Positions 56,174 to 64,000 of a DNA stretch of 64,000 nt are shown piece by piece (position 1 is the first letter of the stretch; each line of letters opens with the position of its first letter). The notes below the pieces were generated by a model. It was not told where the DNA came from. It did no database searches and was given only the letters and a program-made list of their open reading frames with translations. This stretch comes from Limosilactobacillus sp. (GTDB lineage Bacteria; Bacillota; Bacilli; Lactobacillales; Lactobacillaceae): positions 558,001 through 622,000 of the forward strand of contig NZ_JAKVPE010000001.1 of the NCBI RefSeq assembly GCF_022482365.1. The letters are read 5' to 3'. Made by a program: the position numbers and the translations under genes.

Positions 56174-57580
56174 ATGGCTAATAAACTATCCGCTTGTACC
56201 AGTATTTTAATTGGTAAAAAAGCCAGCATTGACGGCACGATCATGATTGGGCGCAACGAAGACGCCAAGGCCGCCTGGCCGAAGCACATGGTTGTTCACC
56301 AGCACGGCGAGATGCCAACCCACTTTATTTCGAAGGAAACGAAGCTGGAGCTCGACCTGCCGAGCGACAGTGCCCGCTACACCGCTACGCCGGAATGGAC
56401 CGACAAGGCCGGCCTGTTCGAAGAGGACGGGATCAACGAGTACGACGTCGCTATGAGTGCCACCGAGAGTGCCTACTCCAATCCCCTGGTTCTTGGCTAC
56501 GACCCACTGGTGGACAATGGGCTCAATGAAGAAGCGATGGTTACCGTCGTCCTGCCATACATCAAGTCCGCGCGCGAAGGGGTCCAGCGGCTCGGCAACC
56601 TGATCGCCAAGTACGGGACCGGTGAAACCAACGGCATCCTCTTCGCCGACAATGACGAGGCCTGGTACTTTGAAACCGGGGCCGGTCACTACTGGGTTGC
56701 CCAGCGGATCCCGGACGACTCCTACGCCGTGGTTGCCAACCAGCTAGCCATCCAGGACATCGACTTCACCGACACGAAGAACTTCATGTTCCACCCCGAG
56801 ATCCAGGCCTTCGTCGACAAGCACCACCTGAACCCGGATCCGGACCACTTTAACTTCCGCAAGATCTTCGGGACGGCCGACCGTTCCGACGCGATTTACA
56901 GCGAGCCGCGGGTCTGGATCGGCCACCAGCTCTTTAGTCCAAAGCAGGCCGCAGGCGAGACGCCGGAATCAACCGAGCTGCCATTCCTGATGAAGCCGGA
57001 CCACAAGCTCTCCATCTTCGACGCCCAGCGCTACCTCAGCAACCACTACGAGGGCACCGAATTTGACCCGATCGGTCACGGCAAGGGCGCGCACAAGTAC
57101 CGGCCAATCAGCCTGGCCAAGACCCAGGAGTCGCACATCCTGCAGATGAACCGGCAGCCGGGCGCCAACATCCACTGGCTGGCAATGGGCGTCGCCGCCG
57201 AGAGCACCTACGTTCCGTTCTTCAACGGGATCACCGAGGTCCCGGCACCGTACAAGCGCGGCAAGCTGCCGGCCCAGCTGAATTCCGCCTACTGGATCTT
57301 CAAGCACGCCAGCGTCCTGGTCGACAGTCACCTCCACGACTTCCTGCCGTTGCTGCGTGATGTGCAGAAGGAACGCAACAGCGCCGCCATCAAGATGATC
57401 GCCGAGACCGACCGTGAATGCCAGACGATGAACGGCGAATCACGGAGCTCCTATTTGACGATGCAGAGCAACGGTTACGCCATTGACACCCTGAACGCCT
57501 ATAAGAAGCTGTCCCTCGACCTGATCACCAAGATGACCGATTACTGTGAACTGAACTTTAAGACGGATGAAAACCTGTAA
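56174..57580 (+). CDS. pepD: C69-family dipeptidase
   Basis: This 468-residue peptidase belongs to the lactobacillal PepD group. The catalytic cysteine is Cys8 (SACTSILIGKKASIDGT), which becomes N-terminal on processing, followed by MIGRNEDAKA. Other family parts are AMSATESAYSNPLVLGYDP, DNDEAWYFETGAGHYWVAQRIPDD and WLAMGVAAESTYVPFF. It hydrolyses dipeptides in the cytoplasm. It is monocistronic with a strong ribosome site (TGGAGGAG). Confidence 0.94.
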   Translation: MANKLSACTSILIGKKASIDGTIMIGRNEDAKAAWPKHMVVHQHGEMPTHFISKETKLELDLPSDSARYTATPEWTDKAGLFEEDGINEYDVAMSATESAYSNPLVLGYDPLVDNGLNEEAMVTVVLPYIKSAREGVQRLGNLIAKYGTGETNGILFADNDEAWYFETGAGHYWVAQRIPDDSYAVVANQLAIQDIDFTDTKNFMFHPEIQAFVDKHHLNPDPDHFNFRKIFGTADRSDAIYSEPRVWIGHQLFSPKQAAGETPESTELPFLMKPDHKLSIFDAQRYLSNHYEGTEFDPIGHGKGAHKYRPISLAKTQESHILQMNRQPGANIHWLAMGVAAESTYVPFFNGITEVPAPYKRGKLPAQLNSAYWIFKHASVLVDSHLHDFLPLLRDVQKERNSAAIKMIAETDRECQTMNGESRSSYLTMQSNGYAIDTLNAYKKLSLDLITKMTDYCELNFKTDENL

Positions 57581-57617
57581 AGAACGTAACTCTAGTCTTT
57601 AACTGTATAAAACAGCA

Positions 57618-57660
57618 AACGACACCCGATAAATTTGTGGATTTATCAGGTGTCGTTTTT
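57618..57660. terminator. Bidirectional terminator between pepD and the AhpF-like gene
   Basis: AACGACACCCGATAAAT and ATTTATCAGGTGTCGTT pair with one mismatch, TTTGC following. The arms resemble the inverted repeat at 39434-39494. Confidence 0.88.
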
Positions 57661-57666
57661 GCTTAT

Positions 57667-59328
57667 TTACTTTTGACCGTGCTTTTCAACGGCGGTAACC
57701 AGCTCTTCCAGTGATTGGCTGCCGAAGATGACCGGATCGTCACCGATCATGGTTGCCGGCACGGACATAATCTTCTTTTCCTTCCGCAGTGCCGGGAAGT
57801 GCTGAAGATCAATCATCGTCGCCGTAATCCCTGGATTCAACGAGGCCATCCGCTGGCAGGCCGCGACCACGTCTGGGCAGAAGTGGCAGGTCAGCGAAAC
57901 GCCAATCCGAATGTCGGTTGCTGGCAGCTGCTTGATCCGCGCGGCTAATTCCGGTGCAATCGTCTGTCCTGGGCCGGCAACGTTGTAGACGCCCAGGACC
58001 AGCGAATTCAACTCATGGCCGGTCGGAATGCCGGCATAGTGAAGCCCGGTGTCCTGACCATCGCCATCGAGCAGCTTCAGCATTGGCAGGTACTGCCCGC
58101 TGCCCTCAACCGTCTGCATCGTGAAGTGGTCGTCCAAGCCAACGAATTCATCGACGAAGCTGACCAATTGCTGGCTGAGCTCCCCATCGGTGGTATTGAC
58201 CTGGAAAATGACCGGTTTGGTTAGACGGGCAAAGATCGGCTTGAGCTGGGCGTCAATGTCGGCCGTCAGCCAGGTGCCCTGGTGAGGCGTGATTTCTTCC
58301 TGCTCGTCTAACTGACTGGTCTGGCCAACCGTCTTGGCGGGTTGCTTGGCTTCCACGGTGTGGATTGGGATCCCCTGGCGCTGCTTTTGGGCGGTGACGT
58401 AGGCTTCCGCAGCCGTCGCGGCAGTAGCCCCGTCAGCAGCGGCGGTGATGATCTGCCGCAGCGGCTTGACGATCACGTCCCCGGCCGCATAAACGCCGGG
58501 AACACTGGTGGCACAGTTTTCATCGGTCTTGATGTAGCCACGCTCGTCCAGGTCAACCAAGCCCTGCAGTTTCTGTGTTGCCGGCTGGGTGCCGACGTAG
58601 ATAAACATCCCAAAGGTGGTGTCGCCGTCATCGACGTGGTAGACGGTTTCCTTCCCCGTCTTGTTGTTAACCAGGGTGGCGCTGGTGAGGTAGTCATCCC
58701 CGTCGACACGCTTTACCTCGGTGTTGTACTCAATGCTGACCTTGGGGTTGTTCAGTGCCCGGGCCGCCGTCAGCGGTGGGCAGGTGAAGTGATCGCCCCG
58801 CACCAGGACCGTGACGTGCTTGCCAAAGCGGCTCAGGTAGTCGGCCTCCTCGGCAGCCGCGTAGCCACCGCCGACCACGAAGATCTGCAGGCCGGAGAAG
58901 AGCTCGCCGTCACAGGTCGAGCAGTAGGCAATTCCCCGTCCCCGGAATTCGTCCTCACCGGGGAAGCCAACTTTGCGCGGGCTGGCCCCGGTCGCGATGA
59001 TTACGCTCCGGGCCTGGTAGGTTTGACCACTCTGGCCGGTCAGCGTTTTGACCTCGTCATCAAGGTCGTATTTTTCAATCTGATCGTGCTTAATCGTGAC
59101 CCCAAAATCAGCCACCTGGCGCTGCATCTGGTTCATCAGCTGGGTCCCGTCGACCTTTTCCACCGCCGGATAGTTGTAAACCACCGAGGTCGTGGTGACC
59201 TGGCCGCCGACCGTGTCGCCCTCGATAATCAGGGTGTCCAGGGTGGCACGCCCGGCATAGAGACCGGCGGACAAGCCGGCCGGTCCAGCACCAACCACGA
59301 TCAGATCGTATAGGTGTTGCTCACTCAT
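57667..59328 (-). CDS. Thioredoxin reductase-like protein with C-terminal AhpF-type thioredoxin domain
   Basis: The start is ATG at 59328 (MSEQHLYDLIVVG). The 553-residue flavoprotein first has a TrxR-like domain (1-310) with FAD loop VVGAGPAGLSAGLYAGRA, redox site YCSTCDGE, NAD loop VVGGGYAAAEEA and PGVYAAGDV. A linker leads to a tandem thioredoxin-fold part (about 345-553) with CHFCPDVV as the redox site. In AhpF the thioredoxin part is N-terminal, so the order here is reversed. It is 14 nt after ahpC and is its likely reductant. Confidence 0.9.
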   Translation of the reverse strand: MSEQHLYDLIVVGAGPAGLSAGLYAGRATLDTLIIEGDTVGGQVTTTSVVYNYPAVEKVDGTQLMNQMQRQVADFGVTIKHDQIEKYDLDDEVKTLTGQSGQTYQARSVIIATGASPRKVGFPGEDEFRGRGIAYCSTCDGELFSGLQIFVVGGGYAAAEEADYLSRFGKHVTVLVRGDHFTCPPLTAARALNNPKVSIEYNTEVKRVDGDDYLTSATLVNNKTGKETVYHVDDGDTTFGMFIYVGTQPATQKLQGLVDLDERGYIKTDENCATSVPGVYAAGDVIVKPLRQIITAAADGATAATAAEAYVTAQKQRQGIPIHTVEAKQPAKTVGQTSQLDEQEEITPHQGTWLTADIDAQLKPIFARLTKPVIFQVNTTDGELSQQLVSFVDEFVGLDDHFTMQTVEGSGQYLPMLKLLDGDGQDTGLHYAGIPTGHELNSLVLGVYNVAGPGQTIAPELAARIKQLPATDIRIGVSLTCHFCPDVVAACQRMASLNPGITATMIDLQHFPALRKEKKIMSVPATMIGDDPVIFGSQSLEELVTAVEKHGQK

Positions 59329-59342
59329 TGGCACGCACCCGA

Positions 59343-59906
59343 TTAAAGCTTACCGACAAGGTCCAGGCTCGGCTTGATGGAGTCCTGACCCGGCTTCCAG
59401 TTAGCTGGGCAAACCCGGTCGCCGTGCTCACGAACGAACTGTGCCGCCTGCAGGGTCCGCAGAATCTCATCCGCGCTCCGGCCGATCCCCATGTTGTTGA
59501 TGGTGTAGGATTGGATCTTGCCATCAGGGTCAACGATGAAGACGCCCCGGTAAGCCTGACCGGCATCCTCGTCTAAGACGTCAAACATCCGTGCCAGCTT
59601 GCCGGCTGGGTCGGCGAGCATGTGGTACTTGATCTTGCCGATCTTGTCAGAAGCTTCTGCCCAAGCCTTGTGAACGAACTCCGTGTCCTCGGAAACGGAA
59701 TAGATCTCAGCATTAGCCTGTTGGAAGTCCGCATACTTGTCTTGCAGTGCCTCCAGTTCGGTTGGGCAAACAAAGGAAAAGTCTGCCGGGTAGAAGAAGA
59801 AGATACTCCACTTGCCTAAAACATCCTTCTTTGATACTTCAACGGTCTTGCCGTCCTGGTATGCGTTCACCTTAAAGTCGCCGATTTCATGTCCAACAAA
59901 ATTCAT
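59343..59906 (-). CDS. ahpC: Alkyl hydroperoxide reductase C (peroxiredoxin)
   Basis: The start at 59906 (MNFVGHEIGDFKVNAYQ) follows AAGGAGGAG. The 187-residue 2-Cys peroxiredoxin has the peroxidatic cysteine in DFSFVCPTELEAL and the resolving cysteine in DRVCPANWKPG. It reduces peroxides with electrons from the downstream AhpF-like protein. Two PerR-like boxes flank its promoter. Confidence 0.96.
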   Translation of the reverse strand: MNFVGHEIGDFKVNAYQDGKTVEVSKKDVLGKWSIFFFYPADFSFVCPTELEALQDKYADFQQANAEIYSVSEDTEFVHKAWAEASDKIGKIKYHMLADPAGKLARMFDVLDEDAGQAYRGVFIVDPDGKIQSYTINNMGIGRSADEILRTLQAAQFVREHGDRVCPANWKPGQDSIKPSLDLVGKL

Positions 59907-59923
59907 GAATATCTCCTCCTTAA

Positions 59924-59938
59924 TTAGAATCATTCTTA
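59924..59938. promoter_or_regulatory. PerR-like box, downstream of the ahpC start point
   Basis: TTAGAATCATTCTTA has a perfect AGAAT-N-ATTCT core and fits the PerR box (TTATAATNATTATAA) with three mismatches. Confidence 0.5.
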
Positions 59939-59949
59939 ACTACACCTCT

Positions 59950-59977
59950 ATTGTAACAGACTCTCTGGAGAATGCAA
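59950..59977 (-). promoter_or_regulatory. ahpC promoter
   Basis: On the minus strand TTGCAT (59977-59972) and TACAAT (59955-59950) are 16 nt apart; the start point would be near 59943, between the two PerR-like boxes. Confidence 0.65.
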
Positions 59978-59983
59978 GGCTAT

Positions 59984-59998
59984 TTAGAATTATTATAA
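59984..59998. promoter_or_regulatory. PerR-like box, upstream of the ahpC -35
   Basis: TTAGAATTATTATAA differs from the PerR consensus at one position. It lies just upstream of the -35. Confidence 0.6.
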
Positions 59999-60029
59999 AA
60001 AGAGGTCGGGAATTAACCCAACCTCTTTG
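59998..60029 (-). terminator. Terminator upstream of ahpC (after the FIVAR-like gene)
   Basis: AAAGAGGTTGGG and CCCGACCTCTTT pair, followed by TTATAATAATT on the minus strand. Confidence 0.8.
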
Positions 60030-60054
60030 CTGTTATATAGCTTATAATGCAGCA

Positions 60055-60185
60055 ACGCGGTAGCTGGCTGGATTCCGAACGTTGATAAATCAACGTCCGG
60101 AACGCCTAGCCAGCCTCCCAAATAGGCTAGCTCCGCGTCGACGGGGGTGGGAAGACGAACTCGCAAGCGAGTTCTGTCCCACTCC
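60055..60185. repeat. Structured intergenic element, nested and tandem palindromes
   Basis: An outer stem ACGCGG/CCGCGT (60055 and 60138) encloses AGCT/AGCT, GGCTGG/CCAGCC and a long inner stem ATTCCGAACGTTGAT with ATCAACGTCCGGAA-type pairing, like a cloverleaf. A second hairpin, GGGTGGGA with TCCCACTCC around CGAACTCGC/GCGAGTTC (60144-60185), follows. I think this is a dispersed intergenic palindromic repeat of lactobacilli, but no other copy is in this window. Confidence 0.6.
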
Positions 60186-61268
60186 CTAAATACGTTTTTG
60201 ATTCTTAGGATTGCGGCCAAAGCCCAGTGCCTGCCCCAAACCGTGCCAGATGGCGTAACGGATCGCCTTTTGCTTGGCCGCCGCCGTAGCTTGCTGGTCA
60301 TCATCGGGTTCTTCATCCTGCTGGGTCTTTGCCGGGTTAGTCGGCTGACTGGTCGGATCGAAGGTGATGGTGGGTTCGGCGCTTGCACTTGCTTCCTCTT
60401 CTGACGGTTCTGATTCCGACTGAAGCTCAATATCGGCAGGCGTCGGCTCTTCGTCATCATCCCCCATCGCCATGAACTGTGGCGACTGGCTGCTGACAAA
60501 GCGAATCTCTTCGGGCTCTTCGTCGTCCTCGTCAGGCTCAAATTCAGCCGAATCCGCGAGCGAGGCGTGGGGCTTCGTGAACAGTCCCTGGTCGTCCTCA
60601 GCGGCGCTGTCCTGAACTGTGGTCGTCCGGTGATGGGTCGAATTGGTTGCCCGAAGCGCCGAAAGCGGCAATACTTCAACTTCACTTGTGGCCTCCTGAG
60701 CCGTGACGCTGGTCGAACCCGAACTCGATTGGGACTGCGGAGACTGACTGAGCGCTGCCGAAGTTGATGTCGACTGAGATTGACTGCCCAGCGATTCCGC
60801 CGATAGTGACTGGAACTGCAGCATTGTGGTCGACACGGACGTACTGGTTACCGCCGAATGAGAAGTACTGGTCGTTCCCGATTGTAGGACGCTATCCTGG
60901 GCGCTCTGTGATTGTGACTCGGTCATCGAGCTCGTCGTCGACATTTTAGTCGTCATCGATTGCGGCCGCGGCTTTGCGGATTGGCTGAGTGCCGGCCTTT
61001 CGCTAACCGGCGCCATCTCATGCACACTTGGCTTCCCGTCCAGCGTCTTCTTGGCATTATTGATCGTCTGCACCGTCAGCTCGGCCATGATCTCCGGCTG
61101 CATCTCACGGTCGTCCTTCTCACGCAAGATATCGCGGCCCATTGCGATTGCCTGGTCATAGATGCTTCGCGAATGGGCACTGGCATTCTGGTAGCGATAG
61201 GTCTGCCGAACGTTTTTGCTCTCGTCCAGCAGGCGCTGCAATTCTTCAAAATGGATATCGCTGCTCAT
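60186..61268 (-). CDS. Ser/Gln-rich acidic protein with FIVAR-like N-terminus
   Basis: The 360-residue protein has no signal peptide or membrane helix. Residues 5-80 fit the FIVAR pattern (helical; ESKNVRQTYRYQNASAHSRS, then YDQAIAMGRDIL and TVQTINNAKKTLDGK), a module usually found in surface proteins. Residues 90-200 are Ser/Gln/Thr-rich, 215-330 strongly acidic, and the end is basic (KAIRYAIWHGLGQALGFGRNPKNQKRI). The function is unknown. It may be a cytoplasmic partner of surface proteins, or a fragment of one. Confidence 0.6.
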   Translation of the reverse strand: MSSDIHFEELQRLLDESKNVRQTYRYQNASAHSRSIYDQAIAMGRDILREKDDREMQPEIMAELTVQTINNAKKTLDGKPSVHEMAPVSERPALSQSAKPRPQSMTTKMSTTSSMTESQSQSAQDSVLQSGTTSTSHSAVTSTSVSTTMLQFQSLSAESLGSQSQSTSTSAALSQSPQSQSSSGSTSVTAQEATSEVEVLPLSALRATNSTHHRTTTVQDSAAEDDQGLFTKPHASLADSAEFEPDEDDEEPEEIRFVSSQSPQFMAMGDDDEEPTPADIELQSESEPSEEEASASAEPTITFDPTSQPTNPAKTQQDEEPDDDQQATAAAKQKAIRYAIWHGLGQALGFGRNPKNQKRI

Positions 61269-61331
61269 CTTTTCTCACCTAATTTCCACTGCACGTTTAT
61301 AAGTCTAGTATAGCAGTTCTTAGGGAGGAAA

Positions 61332-61364
61332 ATAAAAAAGATTCTGGTAAGTTGCCAGAATCTT
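61332..61364 (-). terminator. Terminator after rpsN
   Basis: AAGATTCTGG and CCAGAATCTT pair perfectly, followed by TTTTTTATTTT on the minus strand. Confidence 0.9.
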
Positions 61365-61381
61365 CATAAATATATTTATCG

Positions 61382-61651
61382 TTACCAACTGGCCTTGCGA
61401 ACACCCGGAATCTGACCCTTGTGTGCCAGGTTCCGGAAGTTGATCCGGGACATGCCAAACTTACGCATGTAGGCGTGTGGCCGGCCATCATAGCGGTCCC
61501 GGTTGTGCAGACGAACCGGGCTGGAGTTGCGCGGCAGCTTTGACAGGGCGATGTAGTCACCCTTGGCCTTCAACTCCTGGCGTTTTGCAGCGTACTTCTT
61601 AACTAATGCTTCCTGATGATGTAATTTAGCAATCTTTGACTTCTTAGCCAT
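61382..61651 (-). CDS. rpsN: Ribosomal protein S14, zinc-independent form
   Basis: The start at 61651 ([16 protein letters not shown]) follows AAGGAGG; a frame to 61729 lacks one. The 89-residue S14 has [43 protein letters not shown] and no cysteine, so it is the C-minus paralogue that does not bind zinc. Firmicutes with both forms use this one under zinc shortage. CGAAT-ATC-ATTCG lies about 75 nt upstream (61720-61732). Confidence 0.95.
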   Translation of the reverse strand: MAKKSKIAKLHHQEALVKKYAAKRQELKAKGDYIALSKLPRNSSPVRLHNRDRYDGRPHAYMRKFGMSRINFRNLAHKGQIPGVRKASW

Positions 61652-61781
61652 GTATCGACTGTATCCTCCTTGGTTAATCTTTTTTATCATCAACTGCAAC
61701 AACACTTTTAAAACATCTGCGAATATCATTCGTCAACTATTATCGCAGGACTTCTAACTTTTTACAAGCAAAATGGCTTGC

Positions 61782-62639
61782 CTATTTTCTTAAGCTTTCC
61801 TTAAAGCACTCGTACTCTTTTGCATAGCCGTATCGCTGGTTTTGGGCATTGAGCAGCTCGTCATCGTGGGTGTAGGCGTTGCCCGTGTCCATCATCTTTT
61901 GGTAGAGCTCAAAGTACGGCAGGTCCGTCTGGCGTGCCCGTTCCTTCTCCCGGTCGCGATCATAGGCAACGTGCCGGAAGTCGGTCGAAGCCAGGCCCAG
62001 GTCGTCGATCTCCAAGATCAGGTAGTGGGCCCGCAGATCCTGGTGCAGGGCCGGCCAATGGTTAAAGGGCTCACCGACCGCCCCCGGGTTCAGCACCAGT
62101 CGCTCATCGGTGCTGTAACGCAGGAGGTCATGATGGACGTGGGCATAGATAGCCACGTCTAGGGCCGAGGCCCCATTCTCCCGCTTAAAGAGCCGGTCGA
62201 AATTGGCCGAGGCATTGGTGGGGAAAAGGTCCTGGCCCATGTTGAGATCCGGCAGGTTGTGGGAAATGCCGAAGTTCAGGCTGCCGACCTGGCGGGTCAC
62301 CTGCAGCGGCCAGCTGGCCAGCTCGTCGATGAGTCCCGGCTGGGCGTGTTCGGCCACGTACTGAGCGAGGCGGCCAAAGTAGGCATGGGAAGGCTTGGCG
62401 GTATCGATTTTGCCGCGCGCACCGACGACAACCAGGTCATCCCAGTTGCCCCGCACCTTGACCGTCGGCGCCATCTCCCGCATTAATTGCCAAATTTCAT
62501 TGACGCTCGGACCCGGCATCAGCAGGTCGCCGATGAACCAGTATTCATCGACCCCCTGCTTCAGGCTGTCTTGATACATCGCCTGGAGCGCGCTCAGGTT
62601 CCCGTGAACGTCCGAAAAGACCGCAATTTTCCTTTTCAC
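61782..62639 (-). CDS. Calcineurin-like metallophosphoesterase
   Basis: The 285-residue protein has the metal ligands of the family: AVFSDVHGNLSAL, FIGDLLMPGP, VRGNWDDLVVVG, NLGISHN-type HN, and YAHVHHD with LNPGAVGEP at the C-terminal side. It resembles the YfcE/MJ0936-like phosphodiesterases. The substrate is not known. Confidence 0.88.
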   Translation of the reverse strand: MKRKIAVFSDVHGNLSALQAMYQDSLKQGVDEYWFIGDLLMPGPSVNEIWQLMREMAPTVKVRGNWDDLVVVGARGKIDTAKPSHAYFGRLAQYVAEHAQPGLIDELASWPLQVTRQVGSLNFGISHNLPDLNMGQDLFPTNASANFDRLFKRENGASALDVAIYAHVHHDLLRYSTDERLVLNPGAVGEPFNHWPALHQDLRAHYLILEIDDLGLASTDFRHVAYDRDREKERARQTDLPYFELYQKMMDTGNAYTHDDELLNAQNQRYGYAKEYECFKESLRK

Positions 62640-62770
62640 TGCTATTCCCCCTCTTTTTATCTATCATAGCAAACTTTACCGGCCTTGCCACGCAAATTGT
62701 TCTTGACCGTAAGCGCTTGTCCGGTGCTAGACTAGTAGACGGCATTATATTAGTAAGAAAGGACTTTTTC

Positions 62771-64000
62771 ATGGCTCAAAATCACTCTGTCAACATTTCA
62801 CTGCAAACGCGGCGAATCATCACCGCGATCCTCCTGCTCTCGGCCTTCGTCAGCCTGGCTAGTCAGACGATGATGGTCACTGCACTGCCGGTCATCTCCA
62901 GCGACCTCCACGTCTCGCTGAACACCGCCCAGTGGCTGACGACTGGCTACACCCTGATCATCGGGATCGTCACCCCACTGTCGTCGAACATGTACGATAA
63001 GTTCACCAACCGTCACCTCTTCCTCGGCACGATCGGGACCTTCATCCTCGGGACCCTGCTGGGCTGCTTTGCGACTAACTTCGCGACCCTGCTGGCGGCA
63101 CGGCTGATCCAGGCCTGCGCCGGGGGGATGCTGATGTCGTTTCAGATGACCACCATGATTTCGATCTACCCCATTGAAAAGCGGGGGTCGATCCTCGGCC
63201 TCTCCAGCCTGGTTATCTCGGCCGGGCCGGCGCTGGGGCCAACCCTGGCCGGATTCATCCTCCAGGTTCTGCCCTGGCGGTGGCTCTTCATCCTGGTGCT
63301 CCCGCTGATGGTCATCATCTTCATCATCGGCTACTTCAAGCTCGATAACTTTTCAACGCCGCGCGACATCAAGATCGACTACCTGTCCGTCTTCATTTCC
63401 CTGGTCGGCTCGGCCCTGACCCTGGGCTGCTTGACCGCCTTTCAGGAAAACTTCTGGATTGGTCTGGCCATGCTGGTCGTCGGCCTGGCAATTATTGCCG
63501 TCTTCGTCAAGCGCCAGCTCCGGCTCAAGAACCCAATGCTCAAGGTTCAGATCTTCAGGTACTCCTCCTTCCGGCTGATGACTTTGGTCGGGATCTTCGC
63601 CTTCATGGTCCTGCTAGGTACCGAACAGCTCCTGCCGATCTTCACTGAAAGCGTTCTCCACGTCGGCAGCTTCATGTCCGGACTGATCCTCCTGCCGGGA
63701 GCCATCTGTAACGCCATCACCGCCTCGATCGTCGGCCGGCTCTACGACCAGTACGGGCCAAAGTGGCTGATCATCACCGGTGGGGTCATCATGCTGCTGG
63801 CCTCAATTCCGCTGGTCACGATCTCCGCTCACTCCTCCCTGCTCATCCTGACGCTCGCCTACGCGGTCCGGATGATCGGGAACGCCTGCGTCTTCAGCCC
63901 GGCCCTATCCGAAGCCTTCTCCCAGCTGTCGCAGAGCGAAAACAGCCACGGGACCGCGCTCAACAACACCCTGCGCCAGGTCTTCGGGGCCGTTTCCGTC
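62771..64000 (+). CDS. DHA2/EmrB-type MFS transporter (runs off the window)
   Basis: From ATG 62771 (MAQNHSVNISLQTRR, ribosome site AAAGGA) the frame stays open to the window end, at least 410 residues. It has at least eleven predicted helices and the MFS motifs ALPVISSDLHVSLNTAQWLT, RHLFLGTIGTFILG and SLVISAGPALGPTLAGFIL (motif C). Members export drugs or lipids by proton antiport. The C-terminus is missing. Confidence 0.92.
   Translation, partial: MAQNHSVNISLQTRRIITAILLLSAFVSLASQTMMVTALPVISSDLHVSLNTAQWLTTGYTLIIGIVTPLSSNMYDKFTNRHLFLGTIGTFILGTLLGCFATNFATLLAARLIQACAGGMLMSFQMTTMISIYPIEKRGSILGLSSLVISAGPALGPTLAGFILQVLPWRWLFILVLPLMVIIFIIGYFKLDNFSTPRDIKIDYLSVFISLVGSALTLGCLTAFQENFWIGLAMLVVGLAIIAVFVKRQLRLKNPMLKVQIFRYSSFRLMTLVGIFAFMVLLGTEQLLPIFTESVLHVGSFMSGLILLPGAICNAITASIVGRLYDQYGPKWLIITGGVIMLLASIPLVTISAHSSLLILTLAYAVRMIGNACVFSPALSEAFSQLSQSENSHGTALNNTLRQVFGAVSV

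Noticed and set aside
61720-61732. Zur box ahead of rpsN (CGAAT-ATC-ATTCG)
   Set aside because: Zinc control of a zinc-free S14 would make sense, but the spacing (three bases) and sequence do not fit the CGTAAT-N-ATTACG pattern well enough to call.

Overview
The window is chromosomal DNA of a lactic acid bacterium, most likely a GC-rich heterofermentative Lactobacillaceae of the Limosilactobacillus type (inferred from gene content and codon use, not from a marker search). Supporting signs are a type B RNase P RNA beside gpsB, recU and a class A PBP, a complete lower mevalonate pathway with type 2 IPP isomerase, lytST-lrgAB-ldh, KxYKxGKxW-type and LPxTG surface proteins, and Lreu_0056-like lipoproteins.

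Layout. 0-3 kb: nitroreductase, a tandem-repeat secreted protein and a lipoprotein. 3.1-13 kb: housekeeping block (rnpB, gpsB, ypsA, recU-pbp1A, DMT transporter, dnaD, ypmB-like gene, dinG). 13-17.3 kb: mevalonate operon. 17.3-24.5 kb: leftward block rsmF, SPFH protein, lytS, lytR, lrgA, lrgB, ldh, which reads as a pyruvate-sensing, pyruvate-transport and lactate module. 24.7-33.5 kb: Cof hydrolase, small membrane protein, a likely small RNA, APC permease, an IS30-family element, a Kv-type channel and a YfhO-like protein.

33.5-49.7 kb is the accessory region. It is more AT-rich and holds an Rpn-type gene with an altered active site, an HTH-antitoxin plus SecB-like chaperone pair without a visible toxin, a second Lreu_0056-like lipoprotein, a large YG-repeat/SEC10-type surface protein, a DUF1828/DUF1829 plus DUF6978-like pair, a frameshifted serine-rich-repeat adhesin, an isolated rmlB, and three and a part copies of one IS30-family element that split and truncate a membrane acyltransferase.

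49.7-64 kb returns to core-like genes: glpK coupled to an unknown gene and a HAD protein lacking catalytic aspartates, a 4-oxalocrotonate tautomerase, an orphan HicB-like gene, a second Rpn gene, a CPA2 antiporter, a C69 dipeptidase, ahpC with a TrxR-AhpF-like reductase behind PerR-like boxes, a FIVAR-like Ser-rich protein, rpsN (zinc-free form), a phosphoesterase and a DHA2-type exporter running off the end.

The signals most worth following are: (1) the toxin-less SecB-like chaperone/antitoxin unit with its own operator-like palindrome; (2) a shared promoter-like motif, TTCTTCCGT followed by an A/T box and GTAGAAGG, found only ahead of accessory genes (TAC-like pair, HicB, Rpn, an orphan gene); (3) IS30 copies with 13-bp target duplications that have remodelled a surface polysaccharide locus; (4) a freestanding small-RNA candidate at about 25.83-25.92 kb.
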